Assembly: GCF_016808095.1 (NCBI RefSeq)
Contig: NC_068971.1
Location: forward strand, 35,452,131-35,516,130
DNA: 64,000 bases
Source of the DNA: Vigna angularis
Lineage: Eukaryota; Streptophyta; Magnoliopsida; Fabales; Fabaceae
Reading direction: 5' to 3'
Both the position numbers and the translations under genes were made by a program. Below the pieces are notes generated by a model. That model searched no databases and was not told the DNA's origin. It saw only the letters and a program-made list of their open reading frames with translations. Below are positions 61,657-64,000 of this stretch, in pieces. Numbering within the stretch: position 1 is the first letter of the stretch; every line of letters starts with the position of its first letter.

Positions 61657-63039
61657 TACCTTTATAGGTATAATAGCTCTCTAGCCTCGAGAAATGTAAG
61701 GACGAAGAGGTTATAATGATGAATTGTTAGGATTGATTTAAGGTGGGAGGTAAATGGTTATCAAGCTGCATAGGAAATAAAGCAACGTTGAGGATGGTGA
61801 ATAGTCATTACTCTTAGGTGCCAGATCTGAAGAGATCTAAGGGTTGAAATAAAGAGGTGTGAAATTTTGCTATAAATAGGGGGCTCAATTGCCTTAGTTG
61901 AGCACCAAGTTTATGAGAATTTTCTCTATTGCCAATATCTTGTGGGAGAAGTTCATCACTCGAGAGCAGGAGGAGACAAATAATGATAGTAGTCGAACCT
62001 TAATGTCCTCTGATGCATCATTGATAGCTCTCAACTTTTCCATCTTTTTCTTGCGTAAAAATCTATTTTTAGTCGCTTTTAGTTTTTAAGTGTTTAGAAT
62101 TAGGGTAGTTTTTGGTTAAGATGTAGAAATAGGTATTCTTTTTGTAAAAATGTAGTTAATTTGGTGATTTTAATAGATAAATGTGTCTTTTGTTTAATTT
62201 TGTTTCTTGTTCTTTTAACAATTTCAAAATAAAAACACAATTCTTTCCTTTTTGTTTAAGTAGACTTGTACTTTGCCTAATTGCTTTTTAATCCTTTTCT
62301 AATGCCTAATTGCAATTAGAAACTTTTGCACTAAAATACAATCCTAGAAGCGATAAAAATATTGTACATGTGCATACATTTCATTTAGCTTTCTAATTTC
62401 ATATTAAGCATTGTTAAGATATAATAGACTTTTATACTTGCATTGCATCATAAGATACATTGTTATAAGCATCTAAGATTTTGTAGTTGCTTTGATTTTT
62501 TTTTTTAGCATATGCATTTAAATACTACACAAAATTATTCATTCATTCATTCAAATTTCATTTCCCTCATTGCATTCTTCTTTTCTTTTTAATTTAGGAT
62601 AGCTACACAAATTTAGAACTTAACAAGAACCAAGTCATTGGATTGATCCCAAGTCTTTTTCCTATCTTACATTAAGGGGAAGTTCTTGATTTATTGGCCT
62701 TTTAGCGACAAAAAGAAGAGTTCAACCGTCATCATCTAGGGCTTTAAAGGTGGAAATGGAGGTTGTTGATAGGGAGAGTTTTGTCTCTTTATATCTTTAT
62801 TTTTGATGATGAATGGTTAAAATATTAATAATGGTTTCTGGCACAACAAAATGACATAACAATTGTTTATATCTTTAACATGTGTGTGCTAGATGATTGA
62901 ATCCATTAATGTTGAATGATTCATGTTTAAAACAAATGAAAAATCTCATTTTCGATATAAATAATTGATTAAATAAAGTATATAATATGTTAGATTTAGC
63001 TAGATCACTTAAAAAGCTAACAAGGACAAACTTCTATGT
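61657..63039. other. Possible old retrotransposon leader or LTR, otherwise non-coding
   Basis: A strong TATA-like TATAAATAGGGGG at about 61871 is followed by an LTR-like leader (61885-62060) and then T-rich sequence with TTTAGTCGCTTTTAG and AACTTAACAAGAACCAAG phrases. Such phrases occur in the leaders of plant Ty3/gypsy elements I remember. No paired LTR is visible within the window. The 63-codon ORF at 61898 is not recognisable. Confidence 0.3.
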
Positions 63040-63340
63040 TATAATCAATTATACAAAGTAAATAACCAATTAAAACAGAAAGAAAACCATAATCTATTAT
63101 ATAAGTGAGATAATCTGTTAAGGATGGAAAATGGATAACTAATATGGTTAAATATTGAAATAATCGATTACATAATTTTGATAATCGATTAAAACAAAAA
63201 GGATAGTCTAATTCATTACATAAATAGCCCAATCTGTTACGACAGTTAAATAAAGCAATCGATTCCACACATAGGATAATCTGTTAAACAGAAAGGAAAA
63301 CATAACAGATTACATAAATAACATAATCGATTATAATGTG
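63040..63340. repeat. Degenerate repeat field of TAATCGATTA/TAATCTGTTA words
   Basis: At least ten spaced copies of words close to (A)TAATC(G/T)(A/G)TTA lie 15-35 bp apart, separated by CATAA or AAAACAAAAAGGA spacers. Exact TAATCGATTA occurs near 63163, 63181 and 63325. The core word is shared with the 282-bp array and the long palindrome at 29.9 kb. Confidence 0.8.
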
Positions 63341-63355
63341 ACAGAATTTGAAAAT

Positions 63356-63357
<2 letters not shown>

Positions 63358-63416
<59 letters not shown>
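63358..63416. repeat. (AT)n microsatellite
   Basis: An uninterrupted AT dinucleotide run of about 58 bp directly after the TAATCGATTA field. Confidence 0.97.
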
Positions 63417-63418
<2 letters not shown>

Positions 63419-64000
63419 CTTGAGACCTGTTAACATTTTCAAATACTGACAAATCTTCTAAGTATGTGTACTGAATTAAAAGGTCCAATTTTTTTATTTT
63501 GTATGAAATCATGTTTAATTTGTTTTTTCATGTAGTGCATCAAGATCTTTAACCTTACAAAACTTTTTACAACTACTAGTAAAACCTTATTGGAAGCAAT
63601 ATTATCAACATCCTAGTTAAGAATAAAGCACCCTAAAAAAAACTCATAAAAATGTGCATGATTACTCCGTCAAATTTTAGATCTAAATAAAAAGAAGAAA
63701 AGAACCAACGAACTTCAATGTGATTTAAAATCATTGATTTGATGGCATAACTCAAAAATACATTTTTCCACCAATAAAGCTCTTATCTCAAGGCTTAAAA
63801 ATGATTTAGAATTTCTTCCAAATTGATTTCCCAAATATAATTTGAGATAACTCTTATATAAAGTTGTTAGTTTGAATGGATCAAAATATGATTTAATACA
63901 TTAAAATAGAACTTGGTGACTTGCCACAACTCTTTAATCCATTAAAATTAAAATGTGTTTCTAATGGATTGATAACACTCAATTATCAAGTTTATGTAAC
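63417..64000. other. Window end, no gene seen
   Basis: AT-rich DNA without a recognisable ORF or repeat. Confidence 0.6.

Overview
The window is plant nuclear DNA: AT-rich, full of long (AT)n tracts and LTR retrotransposon remnants, with a few intron-containing genes that use GT-AG splice sites. I infer a dicot, probably a legume. This rests on gene content and on the recurrent GTAATCGATTAC-type repeats, which resemble legume intergenic repeats I remember, so it is an impression and not a proof. Five host genes can be read: two tandem copies of an F-box gene of the SKIP24 type, a presenilin-like intramembrane protease, a GDSL esterase/lipase and a chloroplast-type GrpE co-chaperone. Exon borders were chosen from visible GT/AG sites, reading phase and family similarity.

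Layout. Bases 1-7,556 and 12,520-18,582 are two direct copies of one segment, each with an intact SKIP24-like gene on the minus strand. The copies are separated by about 5 kb of AT-rich DNA. Copy 1 carries a Ty3/gypsy element (407-5,265) in its 3' flank, and copy 2 preserves the empty target site. Copy 2 instead carries an internally deleted gypsy element (13,789-17,050) inside intron 2. From 18,583 to 22,700 lie head-to-head gypsy fragments and an LTR-like sequence. The presenilin-like gene is at 25,292-26,536 (minus, single exon). In Arabidopsis, as I recall, a presenilin (At1g08700) and SKIP24 (At1g08710) are also neighbours, which supports both calls.

Bases 26,916-31,440 are a repeat-built interval. 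It holds a possible Mutator-like end, a tiny spliced ORF, a 282-bp tandem array of exact period, and a nest of long hairpins, one of them about 92 bp of stem with a 9-nt tip. The GDSL gene follows (31,550-35,014, minus, five exons), then a degenerate Ty1/copia element (35,548-40,577, minus). A decayed chloroplast 16S rRNA fragment is at 43,064-43,408. The GrpE gene (43,993-48,168, plus, three exons) carries a MITE in intron 1 and a hairpin in intron 2.

The right third (48,169-64,000) has no gene I can support. It contains a roughly 48-bp minisatellite with higher-order structure (52,440-54,190), a 1.29-kb copia-derived element with perfect 5-bp target duplications (58,885-60,170), a 539-bp hAT-type MITE with a perfect 8-bp target duplication (61,110-61,648), and a degenerate TAATCGATTA repeat field (63,040-63,340).

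The genes do not form a pathway. The most unusual structure is the hairpin complex at 29.17-30.39 kb. Next is the paired segmental duplication, in which each copy acts as the unoccupied control for the insertion in the other.
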